In this document: positions 37,323-49,214 of the stretch, piece by piece | Layout of the letters: the number at the start of each line of letters is the position of its first letter | Numbering within the stretch: position 1 is the stretch's first letter | Source: Rhizophagus irregularis | Lineage: Eukaryota; Glomeromycota; Glomeromycetes; Glomerales; Glomeraceae | Length of the DNA: 64,000 nucleotides | Assembly: GCF_026210795.1 (NCBI RefSeq) | Contig: NC_089440.1 | Location: 1,550,001 to 1,614,000, forward strand | Reading direction: 5' to 3' | Program-made: the position numbers and the translations under genes | Notes under the pieces: model-generated | The model's input: only the letters and a program-made list of their open reading frames with translations | Database searches by the model: none | What the model was told of the DNA's origin: nothing

Positions 37323-38651
37323 TTATTTATTTCTTGAATCTTTTCTCAATGATCTTATTTCAGATTCTTGTCTTTCATATGTACGTTGTAAAAATTCCTG
37401 TTTTTCAATATACCTAAGAAAAAGTTACAATTAATTAAATTGCCCGAATCTACTTTAACAACAAATTTATACTTTTCTTACCCATTTTTGTTATAATATT
37501 TTAGTTCGTCAACAATTTGTTCTTGTTCAACATACTTTTTCCAGTCCATTTTTGATTTTTCCAAAGTATTCAATTTTGTTGGTTTTTTTTTAAGTGAATT
37601 GGCAAGTTGGTCAAGACCTACCTTAGATTTACCAAATTTATTGCTACTATTAGTACTATTATTTTTTGGAAGAGGTGATTTAACTTTTTGAAGATTTGAT
37701 GATTTTGTAAGTGGACTTAAAGTTTTTGATGATGTTGATGAGATAGGATTTGATTTTTCATTGCATGCTTTGGAAACTTCATTGTCTTCTAGAAATGCAA
37801 TTGCTTCTTCTGATCCCTCAGGAACTTGTTTATGTTCTCTTAATAAGAATAATTATATTAATGCTAAGTCTCTTTTTTCAAAAAACTAATCGTAATAATA
37901 GTAAAATAAACTTACGTTATAATATCGCCGGCAAATTTGTAAGTGTTTGTAATTGTAATCATATTTGTTGATATTGGAACTTTAGTTATAGGTAACTAAA
38001 ATATTATTGTAAAAATTATATACATGCATATAATAAATATTTTATGTAATTTGATTGAAATTTATATAAACCTTTTGTTTATCAGTAATATTCTTTTCAA
38101 CAGATTTATTATTCAGGAGGCTTTTATCATTTACTAAATTATTATCAGGCTTTACTGGTATAGGAGAATAATCATCATCATCTGCATTTAATTCTGCCCA
38201 TAAAGCATCAATCTTATTTTTACGTACTTCATCAATTGTATTTGATTCTTTGGAAATTTTTTCTTCGAATCTAAAAGAAATTTATAAAATTTTTAAAAGA
38301 AGTTGATATTTATTTATATTTATATAATCTTTTTTTTTTTCTATATAAGAGATATAAACTTACTTTTGTTTCTTTATGTTATTATGTGTTTCAATTTCAG
38401 CTTCAAATTTTTTACGTTTACTACGAGTTATCAATTTTGGTTCAATGTCTTCTTCACCCTGTGCCGCATCAACAAGTTCATGTTCATCTTCAGTATCTAT
38501 TTCATCGGCTTTTTTTTAAAAAAAAAATATTTAATTTGTATTAAAGAAACGACTTTTTTTTTTAATAATATTAATAATTACCATTAGGAATATAATCAGC
38601 ATCGTTTGATGAATCTGAACTGTAATTTTCTTGAAGTTCAAAAGTACTCAT
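37323..38651 (-). CDS. SWC5: SWC5 / CFDP1 (BCNT-domain) chromatin remodelling subunit
   Basis: Swc5 is a subunit of the SWR1 complex that swaps H2A for H2A.Z in nucleosomes. Six exons run from ATG 38651 (MSTFELQENYSSDSSNDADY) to the stop at 37323, about 300 residues. The N-terminal half is acidic, with a DEIDTEDEHELVDAAQGEED stretch that fits histone binding, then a basic segment (ITRSKRKKF). DALWAELNADD (near 38200) matches the DALWADF-like motif of the family. The C-terminal BCNT domain reads KLNTLEKSKMDWKKYVEQEQ, then IVDELKYYNKNGYIEKQEFL in the last two exons. Domain order and length agree with yeast Swc5 and animal CFDP1. Neighbour aminopeptidase gene ends 345 bp upstream on the same strand. 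Confidence 0.9.
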
Positions 38652-38996
38652 ATTGAACGAAAGATACTATAAATAATTAATATTTGATATTAGAATATTA
38701 TCGTTAAAAATAAATAAAATGTTTAATAATAATTTGGGGGTACTGACCAAGAAAGATTCAGAAAAAAAGTTAATAAATAAAACACGTTTTCACAACCACT
38801 TTATATACAAAATTCGTTACGCCAAATATTACTTAATACAACCGTTACACAGTTACACAGTTACACAGTTTATCAGTGGACCAATTGACAGATGCACATT
38901 GTCGATCACGATTATTTGATCAGCTGATTTAAGAAATTTCAAATTTATTTAAAAAATACTTTACATATGTACATATGTAACTTAACAAAAATAAAA
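38652..38996. other. SWC5 upstream region with a GTTACACA triple repeat
   Basis: The 345 bp between the aminopeptidase stop and the SWC5 start must contain the aminopeptidase 3' UTR and the SWC5 promoter. Three exact tandem copies of the 8-mer GTTACACA lie at 38844-38867, about 190 bp before the SWC5 ATG. No gene is visible. Confidence 0.5.
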
Positions 38997-41900
38997 TTAT
39001 TGTATATAACCATTAGTTTTTAACCATTCTTCAACATCTTTTGCATCACGCTCAACCCAAGCTGCGTTAGCACGTATATTTTCTATACTTTGTTGTAATG
39101 GTCTTTCGAATTCTTTACAATTTTTATTAGAAAAGAATTTCTCAACATCTTTAATATCATCTTCAGATGCAAATAACTCGGTGCCAAATTTAATAATATG
39201 TTCGAAAAGTGCAAGAGACTTGGCATATCGTTCATGTAACTAAATAATAATATGCATTAAATACAAATTAAAATAACACAATGCAACTCACCAAATCAAA
39301 TAAAATTAGTCTCACCATATAGAAATTTTCTTTAACGAAATTCCATAAAGCTCTTCGTGATTTACGATTGGCTTGTAATCTAAAAAAATCCAAGCCATTT
39401 CAGTAACCACATACTTACTGGTCACGTGATTTAAATACAAAATAAATCATACCCATTAAACGCGTAAATAATATCTTGATTTCTAACTTCTTCACTTGTA
39501 GAGAATTTTAATGCTCGTTGAATCAAGTCATCACTCTGAGCAAAACCAAGTCCAGTCAAGGCTACTACTTTTTGATCAGCTGTCCTTGCCTCACTATAAT
39601 ATTTCAATATAGAATCAAATTCCTCATTTCCGCCACCATAAGATAGAACAATTTCAAAAACAACACCACGAATGTTAGGATGTAAAGCAGATTCTTCATT
39701 TCGTTTAGTGAAGGAATGAAATCTTCGATGAGCTTCTTTAACAGTGCTAAAATATAAATATACAATAAATTGAACACAAATAAATTATGAAATAAAATTA
39801 CAAATAATTTTTAAGATTATTCAAATTAACATACTCTGGATCATTAGCTCTACCAGCCATCTTAATAACAAGTGATCTCAACATTGTTGTCAAATAATCG
39901 TCATTATCCGAATATTCCCATCCAAGCTTTGCTACTAGTTTAGAAACTAATTGACGTTGGAATTTTAAAAGTCCTTGATAAATGTGATCTGGTTGTTCGA
40001 ACCAAACATTAAGTAGATTGCTGAGACGAGAATTAATCTCAATCCATACACTATTAAAAATTATTAAAGTTAATAAATTATATGTAATAAATTACTGATT
40101 ACTGTCAAAAGCTGGTTATAGTAGATAATAAGATAAACATTATTAACCCACATGTATTGTTCTTCATCTTCAAAATTTTTAATGAAATTTAATAGTCCAC
40201 TCGTTTTTCCGTAACCACTAGCTGCCAAAGCACCAGCATCGGCCATTATTCCAATACGATCACTAGTCCCAATCAACCCTTTTTTAACAGCTTGTCCTAA
40301 TTTAGATAATCGTTCGGGAGTGTAATTTACACGGAAAACGCCAGTTTTACGTGCGTTAAGTTGATAAAAGTCATATTTTTCAGGCAATACCAGTGTCATT
40401 TCTTTCTGTGTAAGGACAACGGACCCAATCTCATGATGAGTTTCAGTTGGCCCAAGATCAACGCCAAGAGGCACCCACCATACGGTATTGTCTTCTTCAG
40501 GACTAGCAACTCCGGATGAAAGGAAGCGACATTGTCGAATTTTCAGAGTATTTCCTGTTTCTTCCACAGTTAATACCGGATGCTATAATATGATTAATTA
40601 GTAAATGACTAAAGTCGTATTTCAATATTGAACGATATATTTTATCTTTATTTATACTTACCCCGGCCATTTTTGTCCATAATGTCATGAATTTACTAAC
40701 ATCATTGCCACTCTCTTCTGTCAATGCTTTCCATAAATCATCGGTACTTGCGTTACTGAATTTATGACGCATCAAATATCGTTTAACACCGGATAAGAAC
40801 ACTTTCTCCCCGAGGAAGGCACTTAACATGCGAATTACATTCGCACCCTTATAATAACTAATGGCATCGAAAATCTGATGAATTTCACTAAATAAGTTAA
40901 ATAAGTGATATTCAAATAAACAGTGAAAGAATGATCAATAACTACGACACACGTTAAATACTAACACCAAAATAAAGTTAATAACGTTTATAAATTACCT
41001 GGAATCATTTACAGGAACTTCAATAGGATGAGAAGATCTTAAGGCATCGAGTTGAAGGCCTCGCTGAAATCCTTCAGTGACATATCTGCCATAAAAATAG
41101 ATTCCTTAATATAATATTTAACACCAAAATTACGACTTTGAAGATATAATTTAACGTACTGATTCCATATCTCCCAATCAGGAAATAATTTATCAACTGC
41201 AAGATATCCGACCCATGTAGCGAAACCTTCATTGAGCCAAAGATCAGTCCACCTATAAAATTAAATGATAATCTTTAATTGTCTAAAAACGGTCAACAAA
41301 TAATAGTTTTATATAATGTTTAATTACCATTCCATAGTTACAAGATTACCGAACCACTTTAAAAATAAATTCATATGAATTACGCGGAAAACATTGTTTG
41401 TTTGAAAAAGAATTCTTTTAAATTTAAATACCTGATGTGCCAATTCATGGGACACAGTATATGCAATACGTTGCTTGAATTTCGCATCAGATGCCTTTGG
41501 ATCGTAGAGAACTGCGGTAGTACGATAAGTTATCAGACCCCAATTCTCCATAGCGCCTGATTGTAAATTGATGTTAGTTTAATTATCGGTAGATAGTTAA
41601 TTTCTCAAAGGAGACGATCCTATCATACCCGCTTCAAAATCTGGAATTGCAACCATATCACATTTTGGTAAAGGATATGGAATACCAAATACTAAAATAT
41701 TCAAAGCATTGATTAATACGAATTTTAATGCATGACATAAGCGATAACATTTTCAACTTTTTCCTAACCTTCTGCGAAATATTCTAAAGTATCTGTTGCT
41801 ATTTTCAATGCAAAATCACCATGTCGTTCTTCTCCCTTAGGTGCATATACTCTAACCGTTACAGACTTGCCGCCATTATGTTTCCCAGTTGTAAAGGATT

Positions 41901-43085
41901 CAACGTAACCCAAGTCACCAACAACGAACGCAACTAACTATTAAGTAATGCATCAAGAAATATATAATTGAGTAAGATTCTTTCATAATTACTCTAATAC
42001 TTAATAAAAGAAAATTAAGATAAAAGAAATCGTACGTAGGTACTCATTATCGGTGTTCTTGCAAATTTTACTTCTTTTTTACCATCACCAAGTCGAGTTT
42101 CGCTGACTACATTCATATTACTTAAAGCAGTCATTTCAGCAGGTACAATTAAGGTGATATCGAAAGTAGATTTAATTGCGGGTTCATCCCATGAAGGAAA
42201 AGCTCGACGGGCTTCAGTTGCTTCAAATTGGGTTGATGCCATATACCTTTATAACATAATGATTTAAAAAAGTTACTTTCGAGAGTAATATTCAAATTTA
42301 TAAATAATAATTACATTTTGATATATACCTGGTCTTTCCATCTTGATCCTTATAAGAACTTCTGTAAAATCCGAGCATTTTATCGTCCAAAATGCCAGTG
42401 TATTCAATATGAAGGGTAGCAGTAGTTTTGGCAGAAATTTCTTGTGGAAAAGTTAAGGTAACAGTTTGGGTTTCGGCATTTTTAGCAATATTTACTGTTC
42501 TGAAACTAATTTTCAATTCCAATTCGTTTTAATATAAAATTAATTTTAATAGCGAAAATAATAGTACTTTAATGAAAAAATTAATACCCTTGATTGGTCT
42601 TCAAAGCCGAATTTACTAGCTTGGCAGATTTTATTTCAATATCATTAGCGTGAAGAGTTATAACATTGGTGTTTTCATTAATATTGAGACTAATGATATT
42701 AATTAAAAAAAATTTTAATAAGAAAACTTTAATTAGTAATTACGTATATTGCCAGTATGTTTATACTATACTACTACACTGTTTCAACATAACGCTTATA
42801 CTCAACTCACTTGACGACTTCTGAACCTTTAAAAGTGAAGTTAACCAAGTCTGGAGTGATAGTCAAAGTATAGTGAGTTGGCCTTACATTAGTAGGCAAC
42901 AAAACACGTTTGTCTTCCTCTTTTGACATTTTAGATAACGGGTATTGTCTAAGAAGGTATGCAACAATAAGAACTAAAATAGAAAAGAAAAGTACATTTA
43001 AATGTTTATATGAACTTTGTGTCGCAGGCGAAGGTCGTGAAGAGCTAGAATTCTTTTGAGTAGCCAGTTTCAATGTAACGGACAA
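38997..43085 (-). CDS. M1-family zinc aminopeptidase (puromycin-sensitive / Ape2 type) with N-terminal membrane anchor
   Basis: Removes N-terminal residues from peptides using one zinc ion. About 15-16 exons, from ATG 43085 to a stop at 38997, give roughly 900 residues. Residues 29-45 ([17 protein letters not shown]) form one hydrophobic segment before the catalytic part, suggesting a type II membrane protein. The M1 core follows: [20 protein letters not shown], then [17 protein letters not shown] (near 42210), the GAMENWG exopeptidase motif (exon join near 41630/41550), HELAHQ joined by splicing to [11 protein letters not shown], and WLNEGFATW with the third zinc ligand Glu (near 41235). The C-terminal ERAP1-like helical domain fills 40570-38997. 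Met53 (42927-42929) starts [20 protein letters not shown], which is close to where cytosolic relatives begin, so a second start is possible. Best matches by memory are yeast Ape2/Aap1 and human NPEPPS; I cannot pick one. Confidence 0.92.
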
Positions 43086-43494
43086 AGAAATCTATAATTC
43101 CGTATCCCGTGAGAAATTTGATCTTTTAGCAGTTGATGTAACAATTAATAGATATCGGATATTATATCAACCTAATCGTCATTATCTAATTATCTAATCA
43201 AAATATATATGCAATTTACTAATAAAATTTTACCGATATTTTATTTATTATTTAGAAAACCTATTTTTTTATACAAATATTGCATCCAAAAATGATATTT
43301 TTAATAAATATCTTTTAATATAATTATCCCAAATTAATTAGTTATATGAAATAAAAATACAAATATGTACATCTGATTAATATGTATTTTTCTTGACGAT
43401 AATATATATACATTCTTCTGGCAATATAAGCAATAATAAATATTCATTGTTATTTTTTTTAAAAAAAAAATTATTATTTCCTTGCGTTCGTTGT
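43086..43494. other. aminopeptidase upstream / RNA-binding gene downstream region
   Basis: 409 bp between the stop of the three-RRM gene and the aminopeptidase start, both minus strand. Very AT-rich from 43200 on; nothing gene-like. GATATCGGATATTATATC near 43151-43168 is a small imperfect palindrome. Confidence 0.45.
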
Positions 43495-46400
43495 TTAAAT
43501 TTTTAATGGTTCCTGAGCAACGTCTGCATATACCTTGTTATCAAGAACCTTGGAGCTCGAAGAACCTTCTTCTTTTGTTATTTCTCCGACTGCAGTCTTT
43601 TTTTCATCAGTATGGGTATTAATTTCAATAACAGCTTCGTATCCACTCGCATAATCTTCTAATGTTTGTAAGTATGGCGTTTTATATCCCGGATCCATAG
43701 GTGGTGAAGGATAAAAGTACATTGGCGGTGGCATCGTGATTTGAATTGGGATAGGCACACCACAATATTGTGTTGAATGTCCTACGACTTCAGAAAACCC
43801 ATATTCATTAATAGGTTGTCCAGGAACATATGGTGGTATGTAGGAATGTAAAATATTAGGTGCCAACGGCGCTTTAGATGTAGTAGTGTTCTTCGGTTCG
43901 TGACCAGATGATGCGCCATTATTATGATTGATTGTTCCCATAAATGTCATTGACGATGCATACGGATAAGCGAGACCTTCTGGTGTATGTATATATGGTG
44001 GCATTGTAAATTCTAAAGTATAAAATAAAAAATGTTATTTTCATAATAAACAATAAGAAATTGAACGTGAAGAACTATCCTTACCTCGAGGACTTCCTGT
44101 ATATGCTGAAATCATTCCAACAGAAGTAGGAATGCTTGTCGGAGGTGGATAATACATCAATTCAGGTTGTATCTATTAAACCATAAATCATAAATAACAC
44201 ATATAATAAACAAAAGACTATTTAAATAAAGAAATCGTAAATCGTACCATTTTAGGAGCAGTATTATTTTGCACTTCTGGGCCTTTGCCTTTAGGCTCTT
44301 GTTTTCCATTTGTGTTAGAACCAGACATCGTGTTTTTGTTTGGACCGATTTGGTGAACTCCCATGCTGACTTGTGGATAAAAGACAGGGGTTGTCATTAT
44401 TGGTATCTCCTTTGGAATGATACTGTTTCTTCGGCCTTGACTTATAGAAGTCTTTTGAACACTCGCGTAATAATTTTGCGCGCGTGATAATGGTGGAGGC
44501 CTTATAGGTTGACGTCCACTAGGTATAACGTTGTAATAAGACTCTTGAAAAGCTTTTCGTCGTATCTCCTGTTGCTGACGAAGCAATTGAATTTGCTGAT
44601 GACGAAATTCTTGGGATTCGCGATATTGTACGCGAATAGTCCGATCAAAGTATTTCGTATTGTTCTGTGATAAATACAAACAGTAATTAATTAGAAAATA
44701 TTAAAACAAAGAAACATAAATCATTTTGAATTACATACTTCAGCTTCGATTGCTTTCCTCGGTGCCTCCTCGTCGTCGTAATAAATGAACGCAAATGCAC
44801 TTCGTGGTGAACCTTAGAATGTAAAATTAATAAGCTAAAATAAGAATTAAAATTATTAAATTATTAAAAGTAATAATACCTGATGCTCGCAAGAATTTTC
44901 TCGCTACATATTGTATTTCTTTAATTCTACCATAACGACCGAACTTTTCAGCAAGGGATTCCTTGGTTACTTCGGCTTGATTGAGCTGACCAACGAAGAT
45001 TGATTTCTTGTCAATGTCTTCGGGTCCTGGGACTGCCTTTTCTAAATTCGCTGCCCATTCTATCACGTAATTACTTGTATGTTGGCGCAGATTCTAGAAT
45101 AAGACAAATTAAATTAATATTGGTGATTTAATAAATCGGTGTAAACCTATAAAAGAATAATACCATATATGCTCTAATAGCATCATCTCGATAACAAAAT
45201 TTAACAAAAGCACAGCCCCTGCTCCTTCCAGTTGAATAAGTTCTTAGTAAATAAATATCTTCCGCGGCTCCATATGGCTCTAAAAGCTTGCGGATATCCT
45301 GTAGTAGATGATATAGTACTTTTAATAATAATGATAATTAATACGGTAAATAAAAAGAAAAAAACCAAGTATACCTCTTCATTCATAGTCCTATTTAATC
45401 TCCCAATAAATAAGGTACGGTTCACTCGTGCTTGTTCAACACGAATGTGTCGTCCCTCGATAACGGTATTATGAGCTTCAACCAAGGCCTTTTTTGCATC
45501 ACATACATTCTAAATTTAAATTAGAAATTTTCAGCACGTAATATTTTATCAAGTTTAAAATCAGCGTATGAAAAAAAAGTACTTCGAATTGCACGAATGA
45601 ATAAGGTCGAAATAACCAATCCTTTAAAACTTTGACATTAAGTAGTATTCCCCATCGAGAGAAGTGATTCCATACAGACTTCTGTAAATCTCCGTCAGAT
45701 TTTGTTGAAGGTAAACTAAGTAGTTTAATTCAAAAAAAAAAAAATTTGAATTAGATCTAATGTAATAAAAGGATGATCTATCATGTGAAATAAAAAAAAT
45801 TATACCTAGCTACGAATAAGCAACCGGCTGGCAATCCTCGTTTCGCATTGTTCTGAGGTTCTGCATTTTCGACTTTTTCAGCAGGAATTTCAATTCTTTC
45901 CTCTTGAACGTCTAAATAAGAATTTTAACGTTAGATAAAAAAAAATTAATATTTGATTAAAATAATATTTCGACTACCTTTTTCATTGTCGGTCATCTTA
46001 AGTTCCATATATCTTTTAACAAATGTGGTAATTTCAGACGGATTTGCTTCGTCAATTGTAGCATTGCTTTCTTCTTCCGCCTTAGAAGATAATTCGTTAG
46101 AAGAAACAAGGTCAGCTTTCTTATCGGTTTTCTTGACAATGACAAAATCAAGTTGGCTTTCTTGTTGGCTTTCTTGTACATTCTCTTTTTTGTCTTCAAC
46201 AGATGGGTCTTGAGCAACAGACGAATTAGTTTCTTCTATTGTTTTTTTATTGCGTGCTCGGACAAATGATAACGAGTTTGAACGGGTAGATTGAACATGC
46301 CCTTCCGTAACAGAAATGAATCGATCTTTGGTAATTTGCTGTTCAGCTCCAGACTTGACGGCTGTGACGTTAGTATGAGTATGTTTATTGTCTTCATCAA

Positions 46401-47283
46401 TAGTAGCACTTTCAGGTTCTTTATTATCAATATTTTCATGTTTTTCCAAAAGTGAGATCTGATTATTGACTGAAATATGTTGGCCGTTAGAAGATGGATC
46501 AGCTTCAATTTCTTCAATTTTATCAACTAGATCAGGTTGATTTTCCACATGTTTGTCTCTATCGTCTTTTTTGGTATCTGTAACAATCTTCTGATCGTTC
46601 ATTGATGATTCAGCTTTGCTTGCGTTATCAGAAACATTATGTGAATTGTGCTGATTTTCTGTATTGTCCTTTTTGCTTGATCCTTTATTACGTCTCCGTT
46701 TGTTTTTAGCTCCTTGGCTGATCTTGTTTGATTTTGATAAAAAAATTTTTTCATCGTTCTTTGGAGAAACTTCTCTTGTCACAGGTGATAAAACTCGAAC
46801 GTTGGCCTTTGGTGAACCTTGGTTGCCAATATTTGCAGGTGATACCTGATCATTTGGTTTTGGTGAGCTTTGATTATTATTCTCTTCATTTGACTTTGGA
46901 GAACCCTGGTTTTTCGACCCAGGAAAGTCTTGGTTGCTGTTCTTTGATATAGCCATATTACTCAGCTTTGTTGAATTCTGAACGTTAGATTCCGATAAGG
47001 TCTGTTCATTCATTGCAAGAATTTCGCTTCTCTATAAAACGGTATAGTTTTAGCTACCGCGTCAAGCTTTAAAATTTTGATTCTCGACATTAGACTTTAG
47101 CGAGTTTACCTTTATTTTGGGTTCAGGCGAGTTGTCGGCGGCGACATTGGCAAGGTTATTGAAAGTTGCAACTGAAATTTGTGGTTGTGGCAATCTTTTA
47201 CGCCAGTTTCGTACACGCTTGCGGGTAGTAGGTTCCTGAACAGAATTTTGCTGAACAGAATTTTGAGTAGTTGACAGTTCCAT
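43495..47283 (-). CDS. three-RRM RNA-binding protein with low-complexity tails (possibly Rim4-like)
   Basis: Probable mRNA-binding regulator. Exon 1 (47283-47110) joins in frame to 47031-45979, then eight or so more exons to the stop at 43495, close to 1,000 residues. The N-terminal third is polar, with repeated Ser-Pro-Lys units (QGSPK, SSPKPN, QGSPKAN, VSPKND) and a basic NKRRRNKGSSKK. RRM1 begins CLFVASLPS near 45810 and continues through RPYSFVQFE. RRM2 has RTLFIGRLNR (45420) and GCAFVKF (45210). RRM3 has KSIFVGQLNQ (44990) and, after an intron, SAFAFIYY (44790). A Gln-rich stretch (RQQEIRR) and a Pro/Tyr/Met-rich tail (PPPMYFYPSPP) complete it, features of prion-like, condensate-forming RNA-binding proteins. 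Three RRMs with the PY-[AS]-FVQ motif recall yeast Rim4, but I cannot prove orthology. Confidence 0.8.
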
Positions 47284-49214
47284 TTTTATAGAAGATAACA
47301 GAAGTATATAAAATTGCTATAAGATAAAAAAAAAATTAAAATGAAAGTGTAGAGAATACGTTAGAACAAAGTCATTACCGTAAAATTATATAAAACTACT
47401 TAAAAGAACGCGAAAGTCGGTAATAAAAATTGTAAAATATGTTAAAGCGGATTTTTTTTTTTTTTTGAGAATAAAGTTTTTCGCTCGAATTATTAAAATT
47501 AAAATTGAATGAATCACAGTTATTGACTCTTATTGACAGTTATTGACAAATATTCTTTAGTATGATTCGTTCTTTCAAAATCAAAAAAAATATATATATA
47601 TATTTACTTGAAAGTTGATAAAATGGGTCGAGTAAATATGAGAAATATAAAATAGTTAAGAGGATTATTATTGAAAGAATGTAGAACGTATCTTGAGAAA
47701 CTCGTGGATAAAGATGAGATTCTGAAAAAAAAAAATTAATTCGAGATTGAACGGTTTTTATGTGATTTTTGAAAATTCTAATGACGCATATAAAAAATAA
47801 TATATTAATTTAATACTTTAATTTGGTTTTTTTTTAGATATAATCGCGTCACCAGAAATTTTCACAAACTTCTTAGCTGATCGTGAATGCAAAGCAGGCT
47901 AATTAGCTAATTGGAATGAGTAATATTTAATGAAATAATATGTAACCGTTTTTTGACTTATCAGAGTTAGCCAGAAAATTTCTTTTTTTATGCATATTTG
48001 ATAATAAAAAATTTAATTTAGGCAAAGACAAAACGTGTTTTTTTCAAATTTGTTTAGTTCTCAAATTTTCAAAGAATAATGGCGCAACTTGAATTCACAT
48101 TGAAATCTTTTTATAGTTAAAATACTTTGTAAATACGTGAGCAAAGTCAGGCGCAGTAACAAATTTGAACTGAACGAAATTTCGCGTTTATCATTTTTTA
48201 TAGCTTCTTTGACAATTACAAGTTCGAAAATTTTTTCATTCATTTTCTTTTTGCATCATTATTAAAATTATAATATTATATATAATCCTTAACTATGAAA
48301 TGAGGAATCAATTACAGTTACGCGTTAATCGCGTTAATCTGAGCAGAAATTGTTTCATAAGCTCATAATATAATTATTATGAGAGATTAAACTCAATGAT
48401 AAATTAATTATATGGTAACATGCATAACAACCCAATGATAATTATTAATATTTTCTGCTGATCATTTTACGTACGATAGATAGAGTAAGTAATACAAATA
48501 AAACAAAATATTTCAATATATTAAATCTGTCATTTCAAATTCAACGATAGATATTAAAAGAAAGAAGATAATGTAGCGGGGTAGTGAAAATGAAGTCAGA
48601 ATTTAGAGATTGGAGTTTAATCAATCGAATTGATTTAATCTCAAAATTTTTTCATAAATGATCAACGAGAAGATTTTACCTGCTATTCATACGCAGTATT
48701 TGGGAATTACTTTGGAGTCGGGCCTGTAAACAATGATTTAGAGTCGAATCGATTTGATTGGTTTTAGATTTCTTAATAATGCAACATGTGGGAATTATTT
48801 TAGAGTCTTTCATGTCACCATTTTACCTCTAACTAAGAAATATTTTTAATGGTATAATGCTAAATTTCCGAAATTACTTTATATTTAAATATCATCATCC
48901 CAACAAAAATTTTTTAATATTATTTAATATTCTAATTCATTTTTCTTATATGTAGATAGTATTTAGTATCAGAACCCATATAAACTTAAAATTGTCAAGA
49001 CCAATTAATATTTATTAGCAAAAATGTATTTATTACCTCTATAAAAAGGAATTTATTTACAGGTTAATGTTCTATATTATAAATCATAATAATATTTATT
49101 TATAAAAAATTGAAATTACAATGTGAAATATCCTAAAAATATAATATCCTAAAAATATAATGAATCTATGAATTTACCATATTTCAAATCTTTTTCTTCT
49201 ATTATTATTGATAT
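47284..49214. other. intergenic region, no confident gene
   Basis: About 1.9 kb between the start of the RNA-binding gene and the 3' end of an F-box gene. It is AT-rich, with a (TA)n run near 47590-47605 and A/T homopolymers. A 60-codon frame at 48061-48243 (-) has no recognisable features. A short diverged direct repeat (TGGGAATTA-C/T-TTT-G/A-GAGTC) occurs near 48699 and 48790. I see nothing else. Confidence 0.5.

Noticed and set aside
38303-38587. 94-codon plus-strand frame rich in Phe and Ile
   Set aside because: It is antisense to SWC5 exons and introns and has no protein-like pattern.
38844-38867. Three 8-bp repeats considered as a CRISPR-like array
   Set aside because: The units are contiguous, without spacers, in a eukaryotic promoter; it is a simple microsatellite.
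48061-48243. 60-codon minus-strand frame
   Set aside because: Short, without domain, repeats or neighbours to support it; consistent with chance in AT-rich DNA.
48690-48830. Diverged direct repeat around TGGGAATTA and GAGTC
   Set aside because: Only about 20 bp match with changes; too short to claim an element or duplication.
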